From NCBI GenBank assembly GCA_028697695.1, contig JAQVEI010000010.1, forward strand, positions 1 through 15,661: a stretch of 15,661 nt of DNA, in the 5' to 3' direction. This document shows positions 1 to 7,610 of this stretch, piece after piece. The translations under genes and the position numbers were made by a program. The notes beneath the pieces are model-generated. The model worked only from the letters and a program-made list of their open reading frames with translations. It did not search any database and had not been told where the DNA came from. Position 1 is the stretch's first letter, and every line of letters begins with the position of its first letter. Source of the DNA: Lentimicrobiaceae bacterium. Lineage in GTDB: Bacteria; Bacteroidota; Bacteroidia; Bacteroidales; Lentimicrobiaceae.

Positions 1-99
1 GTTGAAACTTTGATCTGCCAGAAGGCAAAAGATTACCGAACTTTGCAATCCGGCTACAGCGGCGCTGCTTTCATCTTTAATTTCATGACAATCAATTAA
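1..99 (+). CDS. possible 3' end of an upstream gene (partial, uncertain)
   Basis: The first reading frame is open from the window edge for 32 codons and stops with TAA at 97-99. The residues (ending FNFMTIN) do not match any family I recognise. The frame is open with unremarkable codon choice, but 32 codons is short enough to be chance, and one minus-strand frame over the same bases is also open. If real, it is the C-terminus of a protein whose body lies left of the window. Confidence 0.2.
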   Translation, partial: VETLICQKAKDYRTLQSGYSGAAFIFNFMTIN

Positions 100-358
100 C
101 TAATTTCAAACACTCATGTTTCTGATAAGTACCCTTAAGCCCCTTGCCGGAAAATCTTATCAAAATATTATAAATTCGGTTTCAACCGGTTACGGTTTGC
201 CGTCGGTATTTTGTTAATAATCATTTTTATGCCTGTGCAATGAATGTTGTATATTGGTCATTCTGTTTTCCATTCGACCTTATTAAGTCAATGGTTTGCT
301 AATCAAATAGTTGTTAAATTTTATTTTTTTTGTTAAATTTTTACACTGAGTTGACACC
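100..358. other. non-coding leader region upstream of nrdJ
   Basis: No credible gene is visible here. The stretch becomes increasingly A/T-rich towards the nrdJ start, with near matches to the Bacteroidota -7 element (TAAATTTT at 315-322 and 334-341) but no exact TAnnTTTG. A small palindrome, CGGTT-TC-AACCG, lies around 177-188. I looked for a cobalamin riboswitch, which would make sense ahead of a B12-dependent enzyme, and did not find the conserved B12-box. Confidence 0.4.
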
Positions 359-3109
359 ATGGATATCAGTCTTTTCGCAAATTTAGATGAGGTAGCTGGA
401 ATACCTGAGCCGCAGACAAAACCAGACCCGTATAATGAAATGCTTGAGAAACGTGTACGACCTGTGCTTTCAGATCAACAGTCTGAATCTGAGAAACGAC
501 AAAACCTTATGCAGGAAACCCTTACTGAACAACACTTACAGGCCGCTGCCGATGAACAGAAAGCTATGCTTTACAAGCCTGAGGCATATACAACTGAACT
601 CATTATGGAGCGGGCCACCGAATACTTTAAAGGCGACACCCTGGCCGCCAATGTATGGATGAATAAATATGCCCTCAAAGACAGTGATGGCAATATTTAT
701 GAACTCACACCCGATGACATGCACCATCGATTGGCCTCGGAAATCGCGCGTATTGAAAAAAAGTATAAAAATCCGGTAGAAGAATCCGTTATCTATGATC
801 TGTTGCGGGATTTTAAATACATTATCCCCCAGGGTAGTCCTATGGCCGGTATCGGCAATAATCTGCAGGTTTCATCCCTCTCCAATTGTTTTGTTATCGG
901 AAGTGACTCCAATTACGATTCCTATGGGGGCATCATGAAAATTGATCAGGAGCAGGTTCAACTGATGAAACGCAGAGGAGGTGTGGGGCATGATCTTTCG
1001 CACATCCGTCCTACCGGCAGTCCCGTAAAAAACAGTGCACTTACCTCTACGGGTATCGTGCCTTTTATGGAACGATACTCCAACTCTACGCGCGAGGTAG
1101 CCCAGGACGGCAGAAGGGGAGCATTAATGCTCACCATTTCAGTGAAGCATCCGGATGCCGAACGTTTTATCGATGCCAAGCTGGAATTGGGTAAAGTTAC
1201 CGGAGCCAATGTATCGGTGAAAATTGACGATGATTTTATGCAATCGGTGATAAAAGGCATCCCTTACACCCAAAAATATCCCATTTTCTCCGATCAGCCA
1301 CAGCGGGAGCAGGAAATCGACGCGGTGAAGTTGTGGAATAAAATCATCCACAATGCATGGCGTTCGGCAGAACCCGGTGTTCTATTCTGGGACACTGTAA
1401 TTCGTGAATCGGTACCGGACTGCTATGCCGATTTGGGATTTAAAACACTTTCAACCAATCCATGCGGTGAAATTCCATTGTGCCCCTATGATAGTTGCCG
1501 TTTGTTGGCCATAAATCTATTTAGTTACGTAGATAATCCATTTACAGAAAAGGCGACTTTTAACTTTAGCAAATTTAAAAAACATGCTGCTTACGCCTTG
1601 CGTATAATGGATGACATCATTGATTTGGAAACCGAAAAGATAGATGCCATCCTGTCCAAGATAAAAGCTGATCCGGAAGATGCCGAAGTTAAACGTATAG
1701 AGCAGAAACTGTGGGAAAATATCCGTCAGAAAACCTTGCAGGGACGTCGCACAGGGATTGGTATTACTGCCGAAGGAGATATGCTTGCAGCTTTAGGCTT
1801 GCGTTATGGTAGTGAAGAGGCTACAGGATTTTCGGTAGAAGTGCACAAAACACTGGCTTTAGAGGTATATGGCGCCAGCGCTGATCTGGCCGGTGAGCGC
1901 GGAGCATTTCCACTCTATAGCTTCGAGAGAGAAAAAAATAACCCCTTCATTCAACGGCTCAGAGAGGCAAGCCCAGAAGTATATGAGAAAATGGCACGCC
2001 ATGGCAGACGAAATATTGCCATGTTAACCATTGCACCTACCGGAAGTGTGAGTATATGTACCCAAACCACATCGGGAATAGAACCTGTTTTTATGGTTAC
2101 CTATACCCGCCGGAGGAAAGTAAATCCCAACGATAAGCACGCCAAAGTTTCGTTCGTTGATGGTGTAGGCGACTCCTGGGAAGAATACGTGGTTTTTCAT
2201 CCCAAGTTCGTTGATTGGCTCATAGCAAGGGGTTATGACCCTGAGCAGGTCAAAAATTATGACGCAGAGCAACTGCAGGAGCTGGTTAAGCAGTCGCCTT
2301 ATTATAAGGCTACCTCCCAGGATATTGACTGGGTAAATAAAGTAAAAATGCAGGGCGCCATCCAAAAATGGGTAGACCATTCCATTAGTGTTACTGTAAA
2401 CTTACCTGCCGATGCAACCGAGGAGCTGGTAAGCAACGTGTATAAAACAGCCTGGGAAAGCGGCTGTAAAGGAATGACCATTTATCGTGATGGATGCCGC
2501 GATGGAGTTTTGGTTACCAAAGAAAATAAAGCAGCAGAGAACGTCACTGTGTTTCATGAAACTACTGCACCCGCCCGGCCACAAAAAATTGAGGCTGATA
2601 TCGTGAGGTTCCAAAACGACTACGAAAAATGGTTGGCAGTTATTGGCCTTTTGGATGGAAAACCTTATGAAGTGTTTACCGGAAAAGCTGACGGATTTTA
2701 TCTGCCGCCCTGGGTGCAAAAAGGATGGGTTATTCGCAATAAAAATAACCAGGAGCCGGCACGTTATGATTTTCAATTCCTGGATAAAGATGGGTATAAG
2801 GTGACCATAGAAGGGTTGTCCCGCTCATTCAATAAAGAGTATTGGAATTATGCCAAGCTAATTTCAGGAATCCTGCGCCATGGAATGCCCTTGCCGTTTC
2901 TGGTTAACCTTATTGATAATCTCAACTTTGATAACGACAGCATAACCACTTGGAAAAATGGTGTGGTTAGATCGCTAAAACGCTATATACCCGATGGAAC
3001 GCAAATAAAAAGCAAAAATATTTGCCCCGGGTGTAAAGAGGAAAACACTCTGGTGTACAAAGAAGGATGCCTAACCTGCTCAAACTGTGGGTACTCAAAA
3101 TGTAGTTGA
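359..3109 (+). CDS. nrdJ: adenosylcobalamin-dependent (class II) ribonucleoside-diphosphate reductase
   Basis: This enzyme reduces ribonucleotides to deoxyribonucleotides in the cytoplasm, generating the active-site thiyl radical with coenzyme B12 rather than a separate NrdB subunit or glycyl radical, so it works with or without oxygen. The 916-residue length fits class II enzymes. Visible landmarks are the first redox cysteine (SNCFVIGS, C177), the NPCGE motif holding the radical cysteine C369, the partner cysteine C380 (YDSCRLLAINL), the phosphate-binding APTGSVSI segment, and KGMTIYRDGCRDGVL. Residues about 735-880 resemble the TSCPD domain of this family, and the tail is a Cys-rich zinc-ribbon-like segment (CPGC...CLTCSNCGYSKC). 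About 70 residues precede the usual core start (LYKPEAYTTELIMERATEYF), so ATG 566 is an alternative start. No nrdA, nrdB or nrdD lies nearby. Confidence 0.95.
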   Translation: MDISLFANLDEVAGIPEPQTKPDPYNEMLEKRVRPVLSDQQSESEKRQNLMQETLTEQHLQAAADEQKAMLYKPEAYTTELIMERATEYFKGDTLAANVWMNKYALKDSDGNIYELTPDDMHHRLASEIARIEKKYKNPVEESVIYDLLRDFKYIIPQGSPMAGIGNNLQVSSLSNCFVIGSDSNYDSYGGIMKIDQEQVQLMKRRGGVGHDLSHIRPTGSPVKNSALTSTGIVPFMERYSNSTREVAQDGRRGALMLTISVKHPDAERFIDAKLELGKVTGANVSVKIDDDFMQSVIKGIPYTQKYPIFSDQPQREQEIDAVKLWNKIIHNAWRSAEPGVLFWDTVIRESVPDCYADLGFKTLSTNPCGEIPLCPYDSCRLLAINLFSYVDNPFTEKATFNFSKFKKHAAYALRIMDDIIDLETEKIDAILSKIKADPEDAEVKRIEQKLWENIRQKTLQGRRTGIGITAEGDMLAALGLRYGSEEATGFSVEVHKTLALEVYGASADLAGERGAFPLYSFEREKNNPFIQRLREASPEVYEKMARHGRRNIAMLTIAPTGSVSICTQTTSGIEPVFMVTYTRRRKVNPNDKHAKVSFVDGVGDSWEEYVVFHPKFVDWLIARGYDPEQVKNYDAEQLQELVKQSPYYKATSQDIDWVNKVKMQGAIQKWVDHSISVTVNLPADATEELVSNVYKTAWESGCKGMTIYRDGCRDGVLVTKENKAAENVTVFHETTAPARPQKIEADIVRFQNDYEKWLAVIGLLDGKPYEVFTGKADGFYLPPWVQKGWVIRNKNNQEPARYDFQFLDKDGYKVTIEGLSRSFNKEYWNYAKLISGILRHGMPLPFLVNLIDNLNFDNDSITTWKNGVVRSLKRYIPDGTQIKSKNICPGCKEENTLVYKEGCLTCSNCGYSKCS

Positions 3110-3130
3110 TTTTGTTTTTTACTGATGTTC

Positions 3131-3165
3131 ATAAACTCCGTACAGTTCGCTGATACGGAGTTTAT
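3131..3165 (+). terminator. nrdJ terminator, long hairpin with TTCG tetraloop
   Basis: Twelve perfectly paired bases (3131-3142 ATAAACTCCGTA with 3154-3165) continue inward as CAG-TTCG-CTG at 3143-3152, with one bulged A at 3153. The result is a 15-bp stem capped by a UUCG tetraloop. It begins 21 bases after the nrdJ stop and is followed by AATTTTAT, a modest U-rich tail. The stem is strong; the tail is weaker than in a classic intrinsic terminator. Confidence 0.75.
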
Positions 3166-3318
3166 AATTTTATACTGTGCAATCTCCTCACCGAAAGGAT
3201 AATGTCCTGGCATGTTTATGTTAATTTAGTTGCCTGAGCGCAAAAACATTTAACAACTGCACACATAAATCAGCTTCGGAAAGTGAAGTCCAACATCAAC
3301 TACTTCGGCTTATAACAC

Positions 3319-3336
3319 AATCAAATCACTTTGATT
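3319..3336. repeat. small inverted repeat at the end of the repeat-protein gene
   Basis: AATCAAA (3319-3325) and TTTGATT (3330-3336) form a perfect 7-bp stem with a 4-base loop, touching the last base of the minus-strand stop codon. The stem is A/T-rich and no clear U-run follows in either direction, so a terminator role is only a possibility. Confidence 0.3.
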
Positions 3337-3734
3337 CAGAAATGAATTTTATGATAATCATACGTTTGATTGTCTCTGAAAGACCGGATTTTTGCAGCCA
3401 GCATCAGAAAAATTTTTAAATCATGGCGCATAAACCACTCAATGGCTTCCCGCTGATTGTGGCAGGCGTCTGAAAAGGCTGCCAGGAAGTAAAATTTATG
3501 CTCATTCAACCATGCGTATGCTTTGGCATCATCGTCAATAGCGGCATCCAGAGCTGCAAGTTCCGGGTGCTTGTTTGCAATCAGCCAGTTCAATGCCTCC
3601 TCGCTGCCACGTATGGCACTGGACAGTGCAGCCAGTTCCGGATACCCGTTGTGCACCAACCATTGGTGAATCTCTGCATTCCCACTAAAAGTTTCACCAA
3701 AAGCGAGCAGTATTTTTACAGGATATTCAATCAT
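3336..3734 (-). CDS. uncharacterised protein built of 25-residue Trp/Leu/Ala repeats
   Basis: I do not recognise a named family. The 132-residue protein is an internal tandem repeat: tryptophans at 25, 50, 75 and 100 open four units of the form W-L-x6-(E/F)-L-A-A-(L/F)-x2-A-(I/C), and residues 1-24 align as a preceding half unit (LLAFGETFSGN...W). Units 1 and 2 share PELAAL exactly; units 3 and 4 are more diverged. The composition suggests two short helices per unit, hence a small helical solenoid. No signal peptide or membrane segment is evident, so it is probably cytoplasmic. It starts 26 bases downstream of the pterin dehydratase stop on the same strand, consistent with co-transcription. 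I chose ATG 3734; an in-frame TTG at 3743 would add three residues. Confidence 0.75.
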   Translation of the reverse strand: MIEYPVKILLAFGETFSGNAEIHQWLVHNGYPELAALSSAIRGSEEALNWLIANKHPELAALDAAIDDDAKAYAWLNEHKFYFLAAFSDACHNQREAIEWFMRHDLKIFLMLAAKIRSFRDNQTYDYHKIHF

Positions 3735-3760
3735 AGCAGGCAAGGTATATGCAAAGGGTT

Positions 3761-4015
3761 CTATTGGAGCAGGTCATCTATTGCTTTGGCCAGTTCACGA
3801 TCTTTTTCAGTAATGGTATCGTCTGCATCGTGAGATGTAAGGCGAATGGTTACTTTGTTGTACACATTTTCCCAATTGGGATGATGCTGCATGGATTCAG
3901 CGATAAGCGCTACACTGGTCATAAAAGCAAATGCATCAATAAAGTTTTCAAACTCAAAGTGCTGTTCCAGCATCTTTCCGGCTTTATTCTCCGGATGGTC
4001 TATTTCTTTCCACAT
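3761..4015 (-). CDS. phhB: pterin-4a-carbinolamine dehydratase
   Basis: The enzyme dehydrates 4a-hydroxytetrahydrobiopterin to quinonoid dihydropterin, recycling the cofactor of aromatic amino acid hydroxylases. The 84-residue protein carries the full family signature: E40-x3-H44-H45-P46, then W48, Y52, H62 and D63 with the expected spacings. The frame runs further upstream to a TTG at 4090, but those 25 residues have no family resemblance, and ATG 4015 (MWKEIDHP) gives a natural N-terminus. That makes it slightly shorter than the common 95-105 residues. No phenylalanine hydroxylase lies in the window, so the physiological partner is unknown; the family also occurs in genomes lacking such hydroxylases. 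The neighbouring repeat protein follows by 26 bases. No TAnnTTTG promoter was found just upstream. Confidence 0.9.
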   Translation of the reverse strand: MWKEIDHPENKAGKMLEQHFEFENFIDAFAFMTSVALIAESMQHHPNWENVYNKVTIRLTSHDADDTITEKDRELAKAIDDLLQ

Positions 4016-4446
4016 GATCGTTTTTATTTGAATTAAAAAATACAGTAAAGTGAATATACTGTTGGCCCTGCATTCATGAACCATTGGCAAATTTTGACTT
4101 TATCTTTAAAAGACATCAAAACATTTTAAATAGTCATTTCATAAAATTAAAGGACAAATATCATTAAAAAAAACAATCATTAAAAGGTAAAGTTCAGAAA
4201 ATAAAATTCTTAGGTGACACAGCCGGGTTTATTTCTACCACTTATTCTCATTTTTATGGGAAGGAATGGCCTTCTAATCGGGGGATGCGGTTTATTTTTG
4301 AGTAAGCAGCCGGAGCCATCGCAAATTAAGCAAAGCAATACCCTTGTATAATCCAGATTGTTATTGCTTTTTCATTCATTTTCAATAAGCATAAAAATGT
4401 CAGGCAGTGAGCTCAATTCATTACTTTTGCAATAAATTTCTTCAAC
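4016..4446. other. 430-bp divergent intergenic region, no gene seen
   Basis: This separates the minus-strand pterin dehydratase from the plus-strand M64 peptidase. It is A/T-rich up to about 4200, with a short direct repeat ATCATTAAAA at 4160-4169 and 4176-4185. A less A/T-rich patch follows at about 4210-4320 and contains no credible reading frame. The only recognisable element is the TACTTTTG promoter motif at its right end. Confidence 0.5.
4422..4429 (+). promoter_or_regulatory. Bacteroidota-type -7 promoter element for the M64 peptidase operon
   Basis: TACTTTTG matches TAnnTTTG exactly and ends 17 bases before the ATG at 4447, implying a transcript start near 4435 and a very short leader. 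No clear -33 TTTG box is visible, which is common in this phylum. Confidence 0.6.
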
Positions 4447-5715
4447 ATGAAAAAAGCAGTCTTCTTTTTCTGGCTGATGAGCCCTTTATTTGTGCAGGCG
4501 CAGTTCGCGAAACATTTTTATGATAAGACTCTGCGTATTGATTATGTGCATGCCGGTAATGATTCTTCGGATTATTATGCCATGGATGAACTGATACAGG
4601 AGGGCGTCTGGGCGGGTTCAAAAACTAATCTTGTTGATGCTTTCGACTATGGAAACTATAAAGTTGTGGTTCGGGATAAAAAAGGGAGTGAGGTACTTTA
4701 TTCAAAGGGATTTTCTACCCTTTTTTGGGAATGGCAAACCACGGCCGAAGCCCGGATTACTACGCGGGCTTTTGCCGAAAACGTGTTGATTCCTTTCCCG
4801 CGTTACCCGGTTACCGTGGAGTTTCATAACCGCCTACACAACGGACAATGGCAAAAGAAGTTTACCTGTGATATAGATCCGGAAAACTATTTCATCAGAA
4901 AAGAAAACCGTTTGCAGTTTCCTGTCTTAAGCCTGCATCAATCAGGTCAACCCGCCGTGTCTCTCGATTTGGTAATTATACCCGAAGGATATACTGCCGG
5001 TGAAATGGAGAAGTTTAAAGCCGACAGCCGGCGATTTGCTGATTATTTGCTTGACCATGAAGTGTATAAACCTTATGCAAACAACATCAACATTACCGCG
5101 GTACTTGCTCCTTCTTTAGAGTCAGGAGCTGATATACCGGGGAAAGGGGTTTGGAAGCAAACGGTTTTAAACAGCACTTTTTATACCTTCGACAGCGACC
5201 GTTATCTCACCACAAGCGATATGAAAAGTGTGCGCGATGTGGCTGCCAATGTTCCATACGACCAAATACTGATAGTTGCCAATACATCCGTTTACGGAGG
5301 CGGAGGGATATACAACTTCTATGGTTTATTCACCAGTGATAATCCCTTTGCACGCGAAGTATTTATACATGAGTTTGGACATAGTTTCGCCGGTTTGGCC
5401 GATGAGTATTACGATTCTGAAGTGTCATACGAGGGTTTTTACGACCTGTCCGTTGAACCCTGGGAACCCAATATCACTACACTGGTAGATTTTAAATACA
5501 AGTGGGCTGATCTGGTTACCCCTGAAACTGAAATTCCTACCAGAAGTAAGCTCAACAATAAAAATATAGTGGGTGCATTTGAGGGTGGTGGCTATCTGGC
5601 AAAAGGGATATACCGCCCTTCGGTTGAATGTATGATGAAATCCTTCTCGAGTGGAAAATTCTGTCCTGTCTGCACCCGGGCTATTCATCAAATGATTGAA
5701 AATTATATCCAATAA
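4447..5715 (+). CDS. secreted M64 family (IgA-peptidase-like) zinc metallopeptidase
   Basis: This is a predicted exported zinc endopeptidase of 422 residues. The N-terminus is a signal peptide (MKKAVFFFWLMSPLFVQA, then QF). Residues about 20-150 form a beta-rich N-terminal domain of the kind that precedes M64 catalytic domains. The catalytic domain starts near SLDLVIIPEGYTAGEM and contains the zinc site H308-E309-F310-G311-H312, followed by FAGLADEYY, where the third ligand is expected. Two cysteines in GKFCPVC near the C-terminus are typical of the family. The founding member cleaves IgA, but most Bacteroidota homologues have unknown substrates, so I do not claim IgA cleavage. A promoter motif lies just upstream, and the LOG gene follows after three bases, so the two are almost certainly one transcript. 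The protein has no C-terminal sorting domain and no lipobox. Confidence 0.9.
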   Translation: MKKAVFFFWLMSPLFVQAQFAKHFYDKTLRIDYVHAGNDSSDYYAMDELIQEGVWAGSKTNLVDAFDYGNYKVVVRDKKGSEVLYSKGFSTLFWEWQTTAEARITTRAFAENVLIPFPRYPVTVEFHNRLHNGQWQKKFTCDIDPENYFIRKENRLQFPVLSLHQSGQPAVSLDLVIIPEGYTAGEMEKFKADSRRFADYLLDHEVYKPYANNINITAVLAPSLESGADIPGKGVWKQTVLNSTFYTFDSDRYLTTSDMKSVRDVAANVPYDQILIVANTSVYGGGGIYNFYGLFTSDNPFAREVFIHEFGHSFAGLADEYYDSEVSYEGFYDLSVEPWEPNITTLVDFKYKWADLVTPETEIPTRSKLNNKNIVGAFEGGGYLAKGIYRPSVECMMKSFSSGKFCPVCTRAIHQMIENYIQ

Positions 5716-5718
5716 CGT

Positions 5719-6339
5719 ATGCCCGAAATTCGTTCTGTTTGTATATTTTGTGGATCTTCCCCGGGCCTCGACCCGGCATATACTCTGGCGGCTCAGGAGT
5801 TGGGTGCCTTGCTGGGACAGCGTAAAATCACGCTGGTGTATGGTGGGAGCAGTATTGGTCTGATGCGGGCGGTTGCAGATGCCTGTCTCGAAAATGGGGG
5901 CCATGTTATAGGTGTAATGCCGCAGGGGCTGGTAGACAGGGAAGTAGCATATGCGGTTTTAAAGGAGATGTATGTGGTGGAAAACATGAGCATTAGAAAA
6001 CAAAAAATGGCTGATCTGTCTGATGCTTTTATTGCTATGCCCGGTGGTATTGGAACCCTTGACGAAATTTTTGAAGTCATGTCGTGGAATCAATTGGGAA
6101 TTATCGACAAGCCCCTGGGGCTGCTCAATACCAATGGATATTATAACCACCTGTATGCATTCCTTGAATATGCTGTAAAACAACGCTTTGTAAGGCAGGA
6201 GCATCATGAAAACCTGCTCATCCATACTCATCCCGATGCACTGATGTCTTTAATGGAGAAATACACTGCCATTCAGGTAGACAGCAAATGGATTGATGAT
6301 CTTAAGCGGGCAACTTCAAAGCATTTGAACAGAAAATAA
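5719..6339 (+). CDS. LOG family protein (nucleoside 5'-monophosphate phosphoribohydrolase-like)
   Basis: The 206-residue cytoplasmic protein has a Rossmann-like fold with the LOG hallmarks: CGSS at 11-14, YGGSSIGLM at 41-49, the MSIRKQKM segment with the catalytic-type arginine R93, and PGGIGTLDE at 108-116 ending in the acidic E116. Such enzymes cleave the N-glycosidic bond of nucleoside monophosphates such as AMP or cytokinin ribotides. They were formerly annotated as lysine decarboxylases, which is wrong for this motif set. In bacteria the role may be nucleotide pool clean-up rather than hormone synthesis. It starts three bases after the M64 peptidase stop and ends 10 bases from the convergent glycosyltransferase. 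Confidence 0.9.
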   Translation: MPEIRSVCIFCGSSPGLDPAYTLAAQELGALLGQRKITLVYGGSSIGLMRAVADACLENGGHVIGVMPQGLVDREVAYAVLKEMYVVENMSIRKQKMADLSDAFIAMPGGIGTLDEIFEVMSWNQLGIIDKPLGLLNTNGYYNHLYAFLEYAVKQRFVRQEHHENLLIHTHPDALMSLMEKYTAIQVDSKWIDDLKRATSKHLNRK

Positions 6340-6340
6340 C

Positions 6341-6361
6341 CTACAGGAGTTATTCCGGTAG
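6341..6361. repeat. imperfect hairpin between the convergent LOG and glycosyltransferase genes
   Basis: CTAC-a-GGA and TCC-g-GTAG form a seven-pair stem with one A/G mismatch and a 5-base loop, spanning the glycosyltransferase stop codon. It could slow polymerase in both directions, but there is no U-run, so a terminator call is weak. Confidence 0.3.
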
Positions 6362-7342
6362 CCACTGATTTACTGTGGCAGCAATGTTTGCGGTATCCTG
6401 TTCAAGCATGCAGCGAAAATGTTTTTGTGGACATTTTTCAAATCCGATTTTACTGCAGGGGCGGCAATACAAAGGTTTTATTTCAGCCATAAAGTGTGGA
6501 GTGTTGCCGGTTAAATATGGATACATGCCAAACTCAGGTATGGTATTGCCCCAAACTGAAACTATAGGTTTGTTAAAGGCAGCAGCAATGTGCATCAGTC
6601 CTGTATCGTTTGAAATAATGGCTGAGGCATGTTTCACCAGCAAGGCCGATTCCAACAGGCTAAACTTACCGCAGGCATTCCAGGCTTTGCCATTGCATGC
6701 ATCTGCAATGGCTTCGCCACGCTGAAAATCTTCTTTACCGCCCAACAAAATTACCGGATAGTTCAGGCGTTGTATAACATCAATCACTTTTTCCACCGGC
6801 AATATTTTGGTATTGTGTTTGCCTCCGATTACCAGACCAACGTACCTGTCTTTATATTCAGGGGGGATTATTGCGGGCAGGTTATGCATGTGTCCGGGCA
6901 AAAATAATTCAAGTCCCTCCCCGTCTTTTTTAATTCCAAGTGGGGCTGCAGCCTCAAAATACCGGTCCACAATATGGTTGTCGGGCATTTTGTAGTTATG
7001 GAAATGGACTTTCAACCATTTTTGACGGTTTAATTTGGGGAAGCGGCTATATCGCGTGTGTAGCAGACGGGTAACCTGCCAGGAACGTATATTGTGATGC
7101 AAATCAATAACAAAATCATACTTTGCGGCAAGAAGAGTTTGTTTAACCTCCGATACACGGTGATCAATACCAATGATGCTGTCGAGGTAAGGATTGTGCT
7201 CCAGTACAGGGATAAATGATTTTTTGGTAAGAAAATGCACCTCGGGTGCAGTCAATTGCTTTTTGATGGCTCTGATAACCGGCGAAGTCAACACTATGTC
7301 GCCAATGGAGCTAAATCGAATGATCAGTATTTTTCGGGACAT
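6350..7342 (-). CDS. glycosyltransferase family 9 (ADP-heptose:LPS heptosyltransferase-like)
   Basis: This is a predicted inner-face GT-B glycosyltransferase that adds a sugar, typically heptose, to the lipopolysaccharide core. The 330-residue protein opens with the family N-terminal motif (KILIIRFSSIGDIVLTSP, residues 4-21) and has the nucleotide-sugar site NDTGLMHIAAAFNKPIVSVWG at 245-265. A C-terminal cysteine group (C293, C296, C304, C311) is a feature of several Bacteroidota relatives. The frame extends to a TTG at 7372, but that codon lies inside a TAnnTTTG promoter motif and ATG 7342 starts right at the conserved MSRKILIIRF, so I use 7342. It is not beside other LPS genes here, and the exact donor and acceptor cannot be read from sequence. 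Confidence 0.88.
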   Translation of the reverse strand: MSRKILIIRFSSIGDIVLTSPVIRAIKKQLTAPEVHFLTKKSFIPVLEHNPYLDSIIGIDHRVSEVKQTLLAAKYDFVIDLHHNIRSWQVTRLLHTRYSRFPKLNRQKWLKVHFHNYKMPDNHIVDRYFEAAAPLGIKKDGEGLELFLPGHMHNLPAIIPPEYKDRYVGLVIGGKHNTKILPVEKVIDVIQRLNYPVILLGGKEDFQRGEAIADACNGKAWNACGKFSLLESALLVKHASAIISNDTGLMHIAAAFNKPIVSVWGNTIPEFGMYPYLTGNTPHFMAEIKPLYCRPCSKIGFEKCPQKHFRCMLEQDTANIAATVNQWLPE

Positions 7343-7369
7343 ATTTCCGGGATGATTAATCGCAAGTGA

Positions 7370-7377
7370 CAAAGTTA
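7370..7377 (-). promoter_or_regulatory. -7 promoter element for the glycosyltransferase gene
   Basis: On the minus strand the bases read TAACTTTG, an exact TAnnTTTG. Transcription would start near 7363, giving a leader of about 20 bases to ATG 7342 and excluding the upstream TTG 7372 as a start. Confidence 0.6.
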
Positions 7378-7598
7378 GCAGTTTTTAATAGATGTTCATC
7401 TATAGATTTAAGGATTTACCTTGTTCCTGCCTGCAAGAAATGTAAGTTGGATGTTGTATTCACCTTTCACGCTGTCACTTATCCTGATTGAGTGGGCGGT
7501 AATCTCATTTGTACAGATAATTCTGTTGCTTTTCAACGTTTCCTTGTGTCACCGGTTTCAATCTGTTGCTTATATCACAGGCAAACAGGTAAAATCAG

Positions 7599-7606
7599 TA
7601 CCTTTG
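7599..7606 (+). promoter_or_regulatory. -7 promoter element almost abutting the TatD start codon
   Basis: TACCTTTG is an exact TAnnTTTG ending only four bases before the ATG at 7611. The transcript should therefore start at or within a few bases of the start codon, giving a leaderless or nearly leaderless message. Confidence 0.6.
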
Positions 7607-7610
7607 CAAG

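Noticed and set aside
100..358. Possible cobalamin riboswitch ahead of the B12-dependent reductase
   Set aside because: I could not find the conserved B12-box or the other core elements, so a functional expectation alone does not justify the call.
958..1260. Minus-strand 100-codon frame inside nrdJ, and similar long frames opposite other genes
   Set aside because: They lie fully opposite well-supported conserved genes and show no family motifs; they are by-products of the coding strand's composition.
3741..4090. Upstream TTG starts for the repeat protein (3743) and pterin dehydratase (4090)
   Set aside because: Downstream ATG codons at 3734 and 4015 fit the conserved beginnings better. The 25 extra residues of the dehydratase lack family similarity.
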